Origin: Fomitopsis serialis
Taxonomy: Eukaryota; Basidiomycota; Agaricomycetes; Polyporales; Fomitopsidaceae
Assembly (NCBI RefSeq): GCF_022376445.1
Contig: NW_025954988.1
Span: 1 to 64,000, forward strand
DNA length: 64,000 nucleotides
Direction of reading: 5' to 3'
The position numbers and the translations under genes were made by a program. Each line of letters opens with the position of its first letter. Position 1 is the first letter of the stretch. Shown here piece by piece: positions 46,230-57,625 of the stretch. The notes under the pieces were generated by a model. The model saw nothing but the letters and a program-made list of their open reading frames with translations. It ran no database searches and was not told where the DNA came from.

Positions 46230-47108
46230 TATATCGTGTGAGCGCACGAGAGTCGTCGCAGCCTGCGAGCGCAATACGTTGACGCCACTCAATATGCCTC
46301 ACGAGGACTGTTGAATATGTGGTGAGCAAAGTGCGAGGCATGCACGTATTATACATACAGCAAGCTGTGATAGTGGCTGGGCGATATTCAGAGCACCAAC
46401 GGTTAGGACAGTTGTGCACGCGACGTGAATGAACTCTGGGGCCGCCGGAAGAAGTTCAGGCACATCACCTGGAGCAGTAAGATAGTTAGGCTCAGTTACT
46501 GTTCGACAGAGCTGTGCACTCAACTATGGTGTGCTCAGAAGGATTGTTGGATGTAAGTAGAGCAATACAGCCCTGCTTGGTTCTCCTTGGACGTTTGCGC
46601 GTTCGAGCGTCGCAGCCAAACCTGGGTGCGTGACGCGTATGGCCGGCAATCACCGAATACGCCACTGTTGTATGGGCGCCCAATGGGCGCGGGATCCCAA
46701 CGCGGTCGTTCCTGTCTTCCGCTCATTCGCCAGTGTGCGGCCTTGCCAGCCCTCCCCCCATAGTAGACAGTAGCCTCGACACGTTTCATTATCAGGAAAT
46801 AGTGCGTACATTGCTGCAGATATATTTTTGGATCAGCAAACAACGCCATGTCCCTTTCGTGCGGTCCCTTCTACGCGTTGCTGGAACTGAGTTGTCAAGG
46901 CCCATCGGGATCCTCTGATGTGAAACGTACAGCTTGGGTCTGTCGTGAGGCCTCTGAGATAGCGCCGAGATAGTTCCGTAAGCTGTGCTGTTACCGATTT
47001 CACTCAGGAGCAGGCCTTGGGCAGAGTACGCTGACTCCTGATACTAATCGTTCACTGACAGCCCCGGACCTTTCTTCGCCTGCTCACCTCCCATTCTCAG
47101 CAACGATA
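46230..47108. other. Divergent intergenic region upstream of the PP2C gene and membrane protein 1
   Basis: About 880 bp. A 104-codon reverse frame (46535-46849) has no recognisable domain. I see no additional gene. Confidence 0.45.
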
Positions 47109-48354
47109 ATGGCTCAAAATAACAGCGTAGTCGCGGTGTATCCGTCTAACGATTCGTTGGACCTCGTTGGACCCGCCTGGACAAGGTTTACGGACTCTGG
47201 CTCGGGTGCCACTTTAGCCATCGCACAGGGGGCCGGGTCGAGTTCGCTGAAGTTCAAAGGTGCGTCTCTCGAAATTTACGGCGGGTACGACATCTGACCA
47301 GTGTCATAGGGACTCAGATAGAAGTTTATGGGGTACTCGAACCAGGGCCGCCGGTTACGTCTACCTACTCGATAGACGGCTCGTCCGCAGAGTCATATAC
47401 GGGCCCGTCAGATTTGACGAGCTCACAATCTGAAGTCCCATTCTTTCTCTCGCCGACGCTCAGCTCTGGCGAACACGAGCTCACGATCAACGTCATAAAC
47501 GCTACCGCTAACGCGTCATACGTCCTCGAGTTCATCCTCTACATCCCGACCTCAACAGGCGCGTCGAACGCGACATACTCATCGACCTCCCTACGGATCA
47601 ACGGCAACAATCGTAGTTGCCAATGCCAGCACCAGCAGCGCAGCGCCTGTCGGAGCGATCGTAGGCGGCGTAGTAGGCGGCGTAGCGGGGCTGATGATCC
47701 TAGGCCTGGCCATCTACTTCTTCATGAGGCGGAAGCTAGCGAGCCCAGGGAGACCATACTTCTACCAAGAGGTCGGGGCCGGGGAGATGCTTCAGGATGG
47801 TACGTGTGCTCTGTATATGCGTTGTTTGACCACGTCCCGCTGACATCATGGTGTGCAGATCTGAAGCCAACTGATCTACCTATGACAAAGGTCACACCGT
47901 ACCCGGTGAACGCAACAGCCCCTTCAGCGCCTTCACTATACTCTGAACCTCCCGCGCCCAGCGTCTCCGGATCCTCCTCCACGCAACCTGCAGCTCAACC
48001 TGCATTCCCGCCTGGACTTGCTGCATCAGCAGGCGGCAGCGTGCACTCCCAAAACAACGCGCCACGCCCGACTTCCCCGCATCAGAGCAACTACTCATCC
48101 TCTGCGTCGGCTTCGAGTTCGCAGCGGCCTACGCTCACTCTTGTCGATGGCCCCGAGGATGCATACGCCTCGCCGATCCAACCCACAGTAAGGCGGCGGA
48201 GGCGGGCTTGCTCTCCGTGGCGAAAGAGAGCACGTACCACCAGGACTCCGGACTGCGATTCAACGCGCTGGGAGAGGGCCCGTCCGGGGCGGCTGGTCCG
48301 TCCACTGCAGACGACATACCCACTGACGTCCCTCCGTCTTACTCAGAAGTTTGA
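47109..48354 (+). CDS. Single-pass membrane protein, tandem paralog 1
   Basis: Function unknown. Order seen: an extracellular-type beta-rich domain (VVAVYPSNDSLDL, GPAWTRFTDSGSGATLAIA, TQIEVYGVLEPGPP, STYSIDGSSAESYTGP, FFLSPTLSSGEHELTINVIN), an N-glycosylation-rich end, a glycine-zipper transmembrane helix (GAIVGGVVGGVAGLMILGLA) and then FMRRKLASPGRPYFYQEV. A long cytoplasmic Ser/Pro tail follows and ends with AAEAGLLSVAKESTYHQDSG, LRFNALGE and the terminal VPPSYSEV. There is no cleavable signal peptide, so the helix probably serves as signal anchor. Introns lie near 47262-47308 and 47800-47860. The frame breaks twice, near 47592 (two bases) and 48190. Such beta-domain/TM/tail proteins are common in Agaricomycetes and often called hypothetical. 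Paralog 2 follows downstream. Confidence 0.78.
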
Positions 48355-49243
48355 ATGCACGGACACACATTTTGTTGCTTTCGACATAGCTATCGCTCGT
48401 CAGGGACTTTGTTACGTGCACCATCTGTTTTACGGTTCTGTTTGCTGTGCTATTAGGGATTGGGTCGCACGCTATGTATGGACTCGCGTTTTGCACGACC
48501 TCGCAGTACTTCGCCTTGCGCAAGCGGGAGGCTGAAGGCTCAGCGCTCGGCTTTCATGTTGGATGATAGTATTCAAGAGGTGCGTGCAATATGCATCCTG
48601 TATGCTTGCTGATTGGTTCACGATCTTCGCGCGACAGCGCTACGTCGCCCCGTAAATCAGGGGCGTACATACCATATGCAAGAAGTCAGTAGGCGAGTAC
48701 GGACTCGAGGCACGCCGCCCGTCGATCACCGGTAAGTAAATAAGCATTCATTGAAGGACGCTCGGGCTCACGTTGGGCTCACGGCTCGCTGATGTTGATT
48801 TCTGGGGTGCTTCGCTCATCATGGGCAACGTAACGTTCCAAGGTTGTATGCACGCTGTAATGTGCGTACTAATAGTGAGCTTGGAGTTTGCTGGTTCAAC
48901 TGGAGTGCTCCTATCAATGGCAAATTGAGTGCAGAGGGCGATATCATCAGGTGGGCCTGTGTATGGAGGTGAAACTGTGCCTCCCTTCCCGTCCTGCGTC
49001 TTTGATTCGGACTACATCAGCGCCCGCGCACCAATCATGCCGTACTGGGAACCAGCGGGCGAGTCAGCGACTCATGCGTTCGGCAAGCTACCATTGCGGG
49101 TCGGGTGGAGATAAACCGAGACATTCTGCGACGAGCCGTATTCCTTTCCCTCCTCGTTCCTTCGTGTCCCGGGCCTTCTGTGCCCCCTACGCTCTTACGC
49201 TCACATTCACGTCCCCCCTCTTTGTTATTCCACGTCGCTCATT
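48355..49243. other. Spacer between the two membrane-protein paralogs
   Basis: About 890 bp without a supported gene. It must contain the 3' end of paralog 1 and the promoter of paralog 2. I saw no direct-repeat remnants of the duplication by eye. Confidence 0.5.
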
Positions 49244-50419
49244 ATGTCGTCGACAGAGAACGTCGTCGCAGTATATCCTACGAGTTCCGTCTTGATCTGC
49301 AGGGGAATGGACAGACCTCACGGTCGCGGGAACTCTGGCTCGTCGGCGACCGTCGCAGTCGGTGTGGCGGGCGCATCTGGGTCCTTGAAGTTCACCGGTG
49401 AGCAGGGCAGCAGTACTTTGCGCGCGCGAGCCCTCTGACATCCTATCCTGGTAGGTACCAGATCGGCGTCTACGGCTTGCTCGAAGCGGGAAAGCCCATC
49501 CAGTCGACGTACTCCATCGACGGCGCGTCGACGGACACGTACGTCGGGCCGTCGAACGTGACGCAGACGCAGACGGAGGTCGAGTTCTTCATCTCGCCGA
49601 CGCTCAGCGCGGGCGAGCACCAGCTCGTGTTCAACGTGACGAACGCGACCGCGGACAACCAATTTGTCCTCCAGTTCATCCTCTATCAGGCGACCGGGAC
49701 CAAGGCGTCGGGCGTCGCCGGTGAGTCGGCGACGGCGACGGCGCTCGCGACGGACGCAGGTGCGGCGAGCACGGCGGCTGCGGCTGCGGCCTCGGGCGGG
49801 TCGAGCACGAATGTGGGCGCGATCGTTGGTGGTGTGGTGGGCGGCGTGGCGGGCCTTGCGATCATTGGCATCCTCATTTCTTTTGGATGAGGGGACGGAA
49901 CCGCCGGCCGTACTTCTACGCTGAAGCAGGAGAGCTGCTGCAAAACGGTGAGCATCGACATTGCATTGCGATGCACGTGAGGACGGGGTGCTGATAATCC
50001 GCCACCCCGCAGAAGTGAAGGCGACGCCCTTCACCAAGGCGCCACATACGAGCCCGACGTGCCGTACGGAGGGACCCGCAGATGTCCACTATGGCGGATC
50101 GGCCCCTCACAATACACCGCGGTGAACGCACAAAACCAGCCTGCACAGCCCAGCGAGGCAGGCGGCAGCAGCGCGTACTCGTCTGCAGGAGGCTCCAGCA
50201 GACCGACGCTCGCGGTCGTCGGCGGCCCGTATTAGGTCCTCTCCCAACCAGGCGCACAGCAAGGCAGCGGAGGCTGGGCTGCTTTCCGTGGCAGGGCAGC
50301 CGACGTTCCATGCGGATTCCGGGGTACGGTTCAATGCCTCCGGACAGCCTTCCGGGTCGGGCGGTGGACATGACGAACACACGCCTGTGGACGTCCCTCC
50401 GTCGTATTCGGAAAGTTGA
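49244..50419 (+). CDS. Single-pass membrane protein, tandem paralog 2
   Basis: Same architecture as paralog 1: MSSTENVVAVYPTSS, WTDLTVAG (in a shifted frame near 49308), SGSSATVAVGVAGASGSLKF, TQIGVYGLLEAGKPIQ, STYSIDGASTDTYVGPSN, FFISPTLSAGEHQLVFNVTN. The alanine/serine stalk leads to the helix GAIVGGVVGGVAGLAIIGIL and then NRRPYFYAEAGELLQN. The tail carries QYTAVNAQNQPAQPSEAGGS and the shared end KAAEAGLLSVAGQPTFHADS, GVRFNASGQ, VDVPPSYSES. Intron positions match those of paralog 1. Breaks occur near 49340 (one G), after IGILIS near 49878, near 50100 and near 50235. The two genes share many identical positions in both the ectodomain and the extreme C-terminus. Partner and ligand are unknown. 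Confidence 0.78.
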
Positions 50420-51455
50420 AGGGGCGGCTCGATATTTGCATTATCTATGTTTGCTTTATCCGGCATCATTGCATTCTTGAACGGTCTCTGTGCCGTGTCC
50501 TCGCTTGATACCTTATTGCGCCTGTACTTCGAGTCAGGCGTGGGTTCGAGCGAGTGCGAAAGTACAGCGACCTCGTTTCGGATCCATTCAGGTACCTTAT
50601 CACTTGTAGTCTATTCTCAATCGAGCTGCTCAAGACGTACTGGGGCGCATCGTCAGACAGTTGAACTGAGTCGTCATCCCCGCGACTGCTGCCTCACCCG
50701 AGTGTACTGCATTCTTCAACTGGCGCTCTACCGCCGGGCGTATCCCACGCGATACAAAGTCGAACCATTGCCGATACTCCCGCCCGAATAGCCCTATATG
50801 GGACTGCGTATGAATGTCGGGCGCACAGCCGAAGTGACGGCGCCCGCTGCAGTTCGGGCCTCCATATAGGGTGCTCGGAGGGAGTGCCTCCGGGGCGGTG
50901 GGAGGAGTGAGGGGAGATGACGTGTCATCGGGCGGAAATGAAGGGGATCTATTGTTCGCGGTCTGTTAACGCTGGATTGTGTACAGCACCTTTCAGGCGC
51001 GGCGGCGCCTCGTCGGCGGTCGCGCCCACGGTGAGTCAAGCTGAGCGAAAGGACCGTTGTGTGGCGTCTGCAGCAGCGAGAAATTCGAGGAGCTTCGTGC
51101 TCGAGACAGAGTTCGATGGCTTCAAGATCAAAGGCTGTTCGGGATGAAGGGCGATCGAGGAATTTACGTAGCCGAGGAGGGAGGAGTGCGAGGGGTGAGT
51201 CGGTGGTTGCCTTTCTGGGAGGAGGGCGCTGATTGGCGCGGAGGCGCGGCAATTGTTGGCCTGATTTGGAGCGTGGGTCGGGCGTGCCTCCCAGCCACCG
51301 TACACCGGTCAAGTTGCGGCGCTCGCGTATAAAGCACGTCCCTCCCCCTTCTTCCCCCCACGGATGTTCAACCGCAACCACCACTAGCGCAACAGCTGAA
51401 CACGTCCCGTCTCACGCGCAACTCGTACAGCGCACTTAGCACATTCAACGCATCG
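50420..51455. other. Intergenic, 1.0 kb, with promoter of the next gene
   Basis: No gene is supported. A 196-codon reverse frame (50794-51384) has biased Arg/Pro/Ser composition and covers the TATA box at 51328, so I treat it as chance. Confidence 0.5.
51328..51333 (+). promoter_or_regulatory. TATA box (TATAAA)
   Basis: A TATAAA lies about 125 bp upstream of the ATG at 51456, in a GC-rich promoter. The CACGTCC that follows is typical fungal promoter sequence. Confidence 0.55.
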
Positions 51456-52827
51456 ATGCAACGTCTCGCACGTTGGGTCGCGTCAGGTTTGAGTCCCTCC
51501 CCCCTGCCACAACCATCGGAGGGGATCGAGGGAGAGCGGTCAGTGGATGTGTCGACAAGAGTTGAGGAGGCTGGAACGTCTAACGTGAGTGAAACGCCAC
51601 ATCCCTTGTCAAGAGTCGTGCGTCCTCAAGGTCGTTCAAAGTCAACAAGTGCCGCAGAGCGGCCACATAGCCCCCCAGCGGAAAAGAAAGACAAATCCGC
51701 TGCGAATGACGAACAAGTGCAGCGTAATGCTGCCCTTCTTGCTGAACTCGGTATTAAGACGCGAGATTTCGCGTACGAGAGCAAGCTGCCCCCTATCCGG
51801 TCCGTTCCCTACGTACCCGTCCAAACGGTGCGCCTCGCGTAGCAAGCCCGCTCAAACGCAAGCGACGCGACGAAGATGAGGGGCCTGTAGAAGAGTACGA
51901 GGGCCAAACCTTCTCCTTCACTGCGGAGAAGGGGGGCAAGACACGGCGGAAGAAACAGAAGCTGGTACCGGTGGAGCGAACGCCCACCGAGCCAGTGGAC
52001 TTTGAGGATCCCCCCGCGCATCCTCACGGCCAGTGCGCACCTACGGTGTCGCGACTTCTCGCACATGCTCGCCGTCCTCGAGCACCCTTCCCAAACTTCG
52101 TACCCGCGCACGCCTCCCCGCCACTCTTCACCACCAACGCCCCTCACACGCCGGCCCTCGCAGCCAGCGGGTGATGCGTCCCCCTCCCAGTTGCGTCCCA
52201 GGGCACGTCCCAGGACACAGAGGGATGGGTAGTACCCCGTGGTGACGCCCAAGGCTCACTGCATGCACCCGTCGAGGTCACCAGTGCCGTCCCCGCGTCC
52301 AGCTCGACACGCCCTCCCGCCTCCCCCCGCCCGAAGATGTGACCTACTCACAGCTCGGGTTCACCCCTGACCGGTCGCCCTCAAGCGAGCCGGCCCACCG
52401 CGAGGCGTCACCGCCGCCAATACGTCCTCTGACGTTCACCCCGACCTCGGGGACACCCAGCGGCTCGTCACAGCCGCCCCCATCGCTGCCTGCCACTCGG
52501 CGACGCCGCGGGACCGCCGCCGCCACTGCTCGCGGTTCGACCCGGAGGACCCGGCAACACGACGTCGTCGAGCCGCCCGCGCCCGCGCGCTCATCGCGGT
52601 ACAACCTCCGCGAGAGGACCGCTCCCGTGCGGGGAGTACCCGCCGTGAAGTCCCGTGCTGTGCGCGCGAATGCGTCGCGCCAGGAGGGAACGGGGAAGGG
52701 CGCCGCGTCGCCCCCGAAGAAGGGCAAGGGCAAAACTGCCCAGGCGTCTGCGCCCAAACGAGGGCCCAAGTCTTCCCCGCCAAAACGGACGACGAGGAAG
52801 ACTGCGAAGCAGGCACTGTTAACATAG
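51456..52827 (+). CDS. Unnamed basic, disordered protein (possibly nuclear)
   Basis: No family recognised. It starts MQRLARWVASGLSPSPLPQP. The only part that looks ordered is ERPHSPPAEKKDKSAANDEQ leading into NAALLAELGIKTRDFAYESK and LPPIRSVPYVPVQT. Next, in another frame, come SPLKRKRRDEDEGPVEEYEG and TFSFTAEKGGKTRRKKQKLV, which look like nuclear localisation signals. After more frame changes the protein ends with an Ala/Pro/Lys-rich tail, RYNLRERTAPVRGVPAVKSR and PKKGKGKTAQASAPKRGPKS. At least three single-base losses (near 51838, 52010 and 52220) are needed to read the parts as one protein. A TATA box precedes it. The gene could also be two shorter genes, but one continuous basic protein is simpler. 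Confidence 0.5.
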
Positions 52828-53670
52828 GCCGGTCACCCTTTGGACGGCCGAGAACGACGACGGAACGAATGAACGAGCATGAAGAAGCGAAACAAAAGGT
52901 GTAAAATAATAAACGGCAATGGTGTCAAGGACGGCTCGACACGAGCGGCCAAAGAGAATTCACGATTAACTTGTGGGTGGTTTTCTATTCTCTCTATTGG
53001 CGTCGGCGTGTTCTCAAGTGTTGCCCGCATTGGCGTTTGCAGTATCCCTCATACCTATTGCGGTCGAAACATTTGCCCACATTCCGCCTATCTCTATTCC
53101 CATTCCCATTCCCATTCCCAGTCCAATCAATTCCATTCCTATCGGTCTCCATCAGCACTCCCATCCTCATACTCATTTCCATTCTCACAAACAAGGACAC
53201 AGAAGATGATGACGCATTCAAGATCGTGTATTGAGCATCGCATTGCTATTTTGTTGTACCCGTGTCCCGCTCTCGGATCGCTGTCAGTCTAGCATACCAG
53301 TTACCCAGTTGTAGCTCTAATGGGGGTGAACGCAATTATTTCTCTTATCTGACATCACTCCTCGACGGAAATGAGAGCAACTGATCGTGTGCCGGTTCCA
53401 ATGGTCTGACTGAACATATTGGAAGAGACGCAGACACGTCTGCATTATGGTTGAGTCGGACGGCCCTTAAGTAACACGCAGTATTGAGCGGGTCTTGTAC
53501 ACAATCGACGAGTCACATTGTAGTTCCTGAACTACAGCTATGCAAGAAACAGCACCAGTCCGTAGAGCCTAATGATACAGCTGGCGTCGTAATAACTTAG
53601 ATCCTCCAACGCTACAACCGAATATCCGCTAGATGAGGTATCGCACTTAGGTTCGACGTCCTATCGCCCG
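52828..53670. other. Convergent intergenic region with a short tandem repeat
   Basis: Lies between a forward gene and the 3' end of haspin. AT-richer than its surroundings. The only structure I see is the ATTCCC repeat at 53096-53119, plus related degenerate CATTCC units up to about 53190. Confidence 0.5.
53096..53119 (+). repeat. (ATTCCC)4 microsatellite
   Basis: Four exact ATTCCC units, with degenerate copies continuing on the 3' side. It is not the fungal telomere repeat (TTAGGG). Confidence 0.8.
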
Positions 53671-56368
53671 TCACTCTGCATATACCCATCCCCTCGCGAT
53701 GGCCAACTGAAGGACATCGCCGGCGCACGCAGGGCCAGTAGGGTCTACCACCGTCTTCGGCACCTTCGCTGGCGCCTGCGTCTTCCGCCTCGACTTGCGG
53801 CTGACGGGCTGGGGCTTGCAGGCCGCGACGCAGCGGCCGAGCAGCTCCTCTATCTCGACGAGGCAGCTGTAGCACTCGCGTTCTGTGAAGGCGAGCTCGC
53901 TCATCCGGGTGGTGGTCTTCCTCGCGGTGGACGGGGGACGGAGGCGCTTCGAGTGGAGGAGCTTCTGTGCGAGGTAGTGCAGCCACTGCAGCGAGAACCG
54001 AGTCAGGCTGTCGGTCACGGCATGGATGCGGTCGTCAACTCACCATGACGTTCGTGAGTGGACGGTACGCTTTCCAGGAATCACCGTTGTGCACCCGCAT
54101 CATCCGGTACACGTCGAACTGGTAGTCTCCTGACGCTTCGCGTGAGCAGAGATTCCTGCGGGAGAATTCGAGCGACGTACCCTCGCCTTCGAAAATCTCT
54201 TCTTCGAACGGCGTCCAATGCGTCTCGGTCCCGCCACTGTCCGAGGTCTCCATGCGAGCGAGGCCAAGATCGATGACGGTCGCTTCTATGCCATGCGACT
54301 CGTCGTCCATGGGCGTCTTGCTCAAACCTCGGTGCGACGTGGATGTAGTAGGTCCCGTCTTCACCAGAATCTGGCCCCAGTGCAGGTCGCGATGCTGCAG
54401 GTAGATGTCAGCAAGAGAGTACGGCATGAACATTCTGAGCTACAACGAACCTCAAAGCGGACGAGGTCTTCTGCCTCTGCTAACGTACGTGTGACCTGCC
54501 AGAACAAGCTGCATGCCTGCTTCCAGCCCGTCTTGGCCGCGGTCTTGAAGGTGAACGTCTCAAGATCGGGCCCACCGTTGGGCAGGACGATGATTGCGTA
54601 TAGCTGCGACACGTTGAAGGTATCTAGGGCATCGCATTATAAGTTGTTGTAGTCAGAGAGCAGCAGCGCAATCGTGCGCTTACCTGGTCGTACGCTCTCG
54701 CTGCCCTTCTTCGTGTTATAGTTATCCCAGAGGTCGAGCAGCATCGAAGGATACCTGCCGCGTACCACGTACGTCCTCAGGAGCTTCACAAAGCCATGGC
54801 ACACTTCTCCCATTGCACGAGTGACGATGATCTCCTTCAGCACGTCCCTTGCATCACTCGGCGCTGGAGACTCCAGTCCATCATCATCCGTAGAGACATC
54901 CGGGCGCTCTTCGTCGCGTAGCGGGATGACCTTCAAGACGACATCGCCGATGCCAAACACCTCTGAGTACGACGCCTCGCCAATCTTCTGGAACGTGGCT
55001 GGTGCCTTGGCACCGCCAACACTAGTTTTGGCATCGAGGTAATCGCTGTATACGATTGGGTCCATAGGGAAGAGGTCAATGAAGGCGGAGAACTCGTGGG
55101 GGGTCTGTTGCGCGCATTCTTCCAGAGCGGCAGGAGGTGCGCTGGCTGCGGAGGCACATGTACATCCTCCACCGATTTGCGTGTCGTCGGAGATAGCGCA
55201 AGGTTGGAGAAGTCGAAGGAGAGGTCAGGTCAGTGGGTGTCGTCGGAGAAGGCGGGGAAGGGGGAGCAGGGAAGATGGAGGCTCGGCCGCGCTGGGCACG
55301 GTATGGCGTGCCTTTGCGTTTCTTGGCAGAACGCAGAAATGGCGGCTGGCCCGGAACGAGGAATGGTCGATTATGCAGCTCGGGGATGGCTCTTCGGGGC
55401 TTGATGACTGGGGACGGGGATGGGGAGGCGCGGGCATACGAAGGTACGATGGGTTTGGGCGTCCATGGAACGAATACAGGTGCTGGTGGTGGAAGAGCAG
55501 ATGTCGCGTAGGCAGCCTTTGGGGCAGCTGTTTGTTTGAGTATGGACTTCCGTTGCAAGCGGATAAGCGGTGAGGAGGAGGATGAACCTTGACTGTGCTT
55601 TTGCGGAGCCTGACGAGGCGATTTCGCAGAGAAGTCTGGTTTGGGAAGTCTGGCCAACGGAGCATTGTCTTCCCCTTCTGTGTCAGAGTCGTCGGATATA
55701 ACGATGGGCCGTGCCTTGGTTCCTCGCTTCATCTTCGCCGGCTTGGGAGCAACGTTCTCATTCGCATCGGACGAAATGTCAGAATAGCGCGGCCGACCTG
55801 ATGGCCTTCTTGTCTTCTGAGTGCCCGTTGTTACTCCGTCTGCACGGTTGACCTGTACGTCTGTTCTGGATACACGTCGCTCCTGGCTTACTCGGCGACC
55901 TGCGTGGTCGAGGACCATGATGTCAACGGTAACAACCGGAGACAAAGACACAAGTGGTGACGCCTTGGAGGAGTTAACTCTGCGTTTCTTGACAATTGAA
56001 GGTACAGCAGGCGAGCCGGGGGCATTGGGAGAGAAGACCGCCAACGGGTGACGGACAGGTACGGATACCTCAGCTTTGCCTACTTTCGCAGTCTTCGGTG
56101 ATTTCTTCGGCTTCATAACAGTCTTTCTCGTTGGCTTGATGGATGGTTCGGGGTCTCGCTGGGGCTTCCGCTTCGCGGTAGGCTTTAGCTCTGGGGATAA
56201 ATCCCACTGGGCCGAGTACCTGTTCTTCGAAGTGGGCTCCAGGCGCGTATTCGCATCATACGACTTTGCTTCAAGATTTTCTGAGCGCCGGTAGTCGTCC
56301 GAAGCATCGACTATGCGCCGCCCACGCCGTCCGTAGGCGACAACCTGTTTCGTTCTTCCGCTAAGCAT
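53671..56368 (-). CDS. Haspin-type serine/threonine kinase
   Basis: Haspin phosphorylates histone H3 Thr3 in mitosis and so recruits the chromosomal passenger complex. A long basic disordered N-terminal half begins MLSGRTKQVVAYGRRGRRIV. The kinase domain follows: PIVYSDYLDAKTSVGG, FQKIGEASYSEVFGIGDVVL and KVIPL (glycine loop and Lys), QLYAIIVLPNGGPDLETFTF, HRDLHWGQILVK (catalytic loop), ATVIDLGLARME (the usual DFG replaced, as in haspins), and DYQFDVYRMMR, a haspin-specific block. The C-terminus ends IARGWVYAE, stop at 53671-53673. One base is missing near 55126, separating HLLPL from EECAQQTPHEFSAFIDLFPM. Introns are short. It is divergent from PSF2 with 366 bp between start codons. Confidence 0.9.
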
Positions 56369-56557
56369 TGCGATAATTCTGAGAAGGCCATGTCAGTACT
56401 GCTATGAGCCGAGGGTGCCTGCTACCCACAGAGCCCAGATACACGTACACCAGTCTCTGAGCAGAGCCAGAAGCATATACGGCGAACGGGCGGGCGAGAT
56501 GGTGATGATCGAGTTCAACCTGTTCAGCCACCCAAGTTCAAGTTCAACTCGTTCGCG

Positions 56558-56582
56558 ACGCGTTTGACCACGTGCCACGCGT
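56558..56582 (+). promoter_or_regulatory. Two MluI cell-cycle boxes (ACGCGT) in the haspin/PSF2 promoter
   Basis: ACGCGT occurs at 56558-56563 and 56577-56582, with a CACGTG E-box between them. Four further ACGCGC/ACGCGA cores lie within the next 75 bp. In fungi MBF (Mbp1-Swi6) binds ACGCGT and drives G1/S genes, including replication genes. Confidence 0.5.
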
Positions 56583-56734
56583 ACCGCGTTCGCCAGCGCC
56601 TACGCGCTCTTTCCACAGCAGGGACGCGCATTATACGCGACTTGACGCGACGTGCCACCATACTTGCCTGGCCAAGCACCTTCTTTCCATCGGGCTCCGT
56701 ACTGAGATATCTATCTTCTCCTTGAATCGTCTGA

Positions 56735-57506
56735 ATGGCACTGCCGCCACCTCTACGAGCATCTGTTACGCCTGCTGAGCTGGAGCTGATCGCCTGTGAG
56801 CAGCTTGTCGAGATCGTCCCTCTCGTCGCGATGGAACGAACTGCATTATATCTGTACGAATTAGTCTTTTACGGACTTTTCCGTTGACGACGCGTATCAG
56901 GGAGCTACGGACCCCTGCGACCTCCAGCGAAGTGCAAGGTACCAATATGGATGGCCACCAACCTAAGCTGAAGAAGAAGTGCCACATCGTCCCGCCAGAC
57001 TGGCTTAATGTAGGTATGGTGATCCACATCCTGTACGCGAAGAGCATTGCTAAGCGTGCGTGCCAGATTTCTTGCAGGATAGGCTAACACGCGAAACCAC
57101 GCAACCTGAGTTCAGTGAACTGCCATTTCGTTTCGCGGAGGTCGCCAAGGTCCTGTTAGACGTGTGCGTACAACCTCAGAGCACGGGGGCCATACATGTT
57201 GACTCTAGGCTCAGCGCATCAGACGATATATCAAATCCAGACAAAGTTCGTTCACTACTCCAAGACATCCGCGAGGCACGACAAGCCAAGAGTCGAGACG
57301 GTGTGTCGAAAATCGATCACAGTGAACTTAGTGTAAGCACTTGAACATTGTGGTAGCCACATATCCCACTGACGGCGATTGTACAGCTCCCAAATCTCTG
57401 CGCCATGGAAATCAATGAAATCCGACCGTTCTTCGTGCGTTCGATGGGCGTCTTGACCCAGCTCGTACGGCAACAGGATCCAGGACAAATGGACCAAATG
57501 GAATGA
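56735..57506 (+). CDS. PSF2: DNA replication complex GINS subunit Psf2
   Basis: Part of the Cdc45-MCM-GINS helicase in the nucleus. The N-terminus [36 protein letters not shown] is followed after an intron by [20 protein letters not shown] and [14 protein letters not shown]. Then come [53 protein letters not shown] and [20 protein letters not shown] with the end DPGQMDQME. These are the family's conserved blocks and the length is normal. One A is missing near 56965; without it the frame meets a stop in N-L-K-L-K. The exon-1/exon-2 phase near 56855 is also off by one. The stop is TGA 57504-57506. Confidence 0.93.
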
Positions 57507-57625
57507 CAGGGTACCAGTTTTCAGCACCATAGCATGTCACCTATTCGTGTATATCATCTGTACAACATGTATTTTCTCCACCACTGTATACCAGAATTGT
57601 ATTGATGACCCAGTCCGCAAAGCCG

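Noticed and set aside
50794..51384. 196-codon reverse frame
   Set aside because: It covers the TATA box and leader of the forward gene at 51456, and its composition is that of random GC-rich DNA.
53096..53190. ATTCCC repeats considered as telomeric or subtelomeric sequence
   Set aside because: The unit differs from the fungal TTAGGG repeat and the flanking DNA is ordinary housekeeping sequence.
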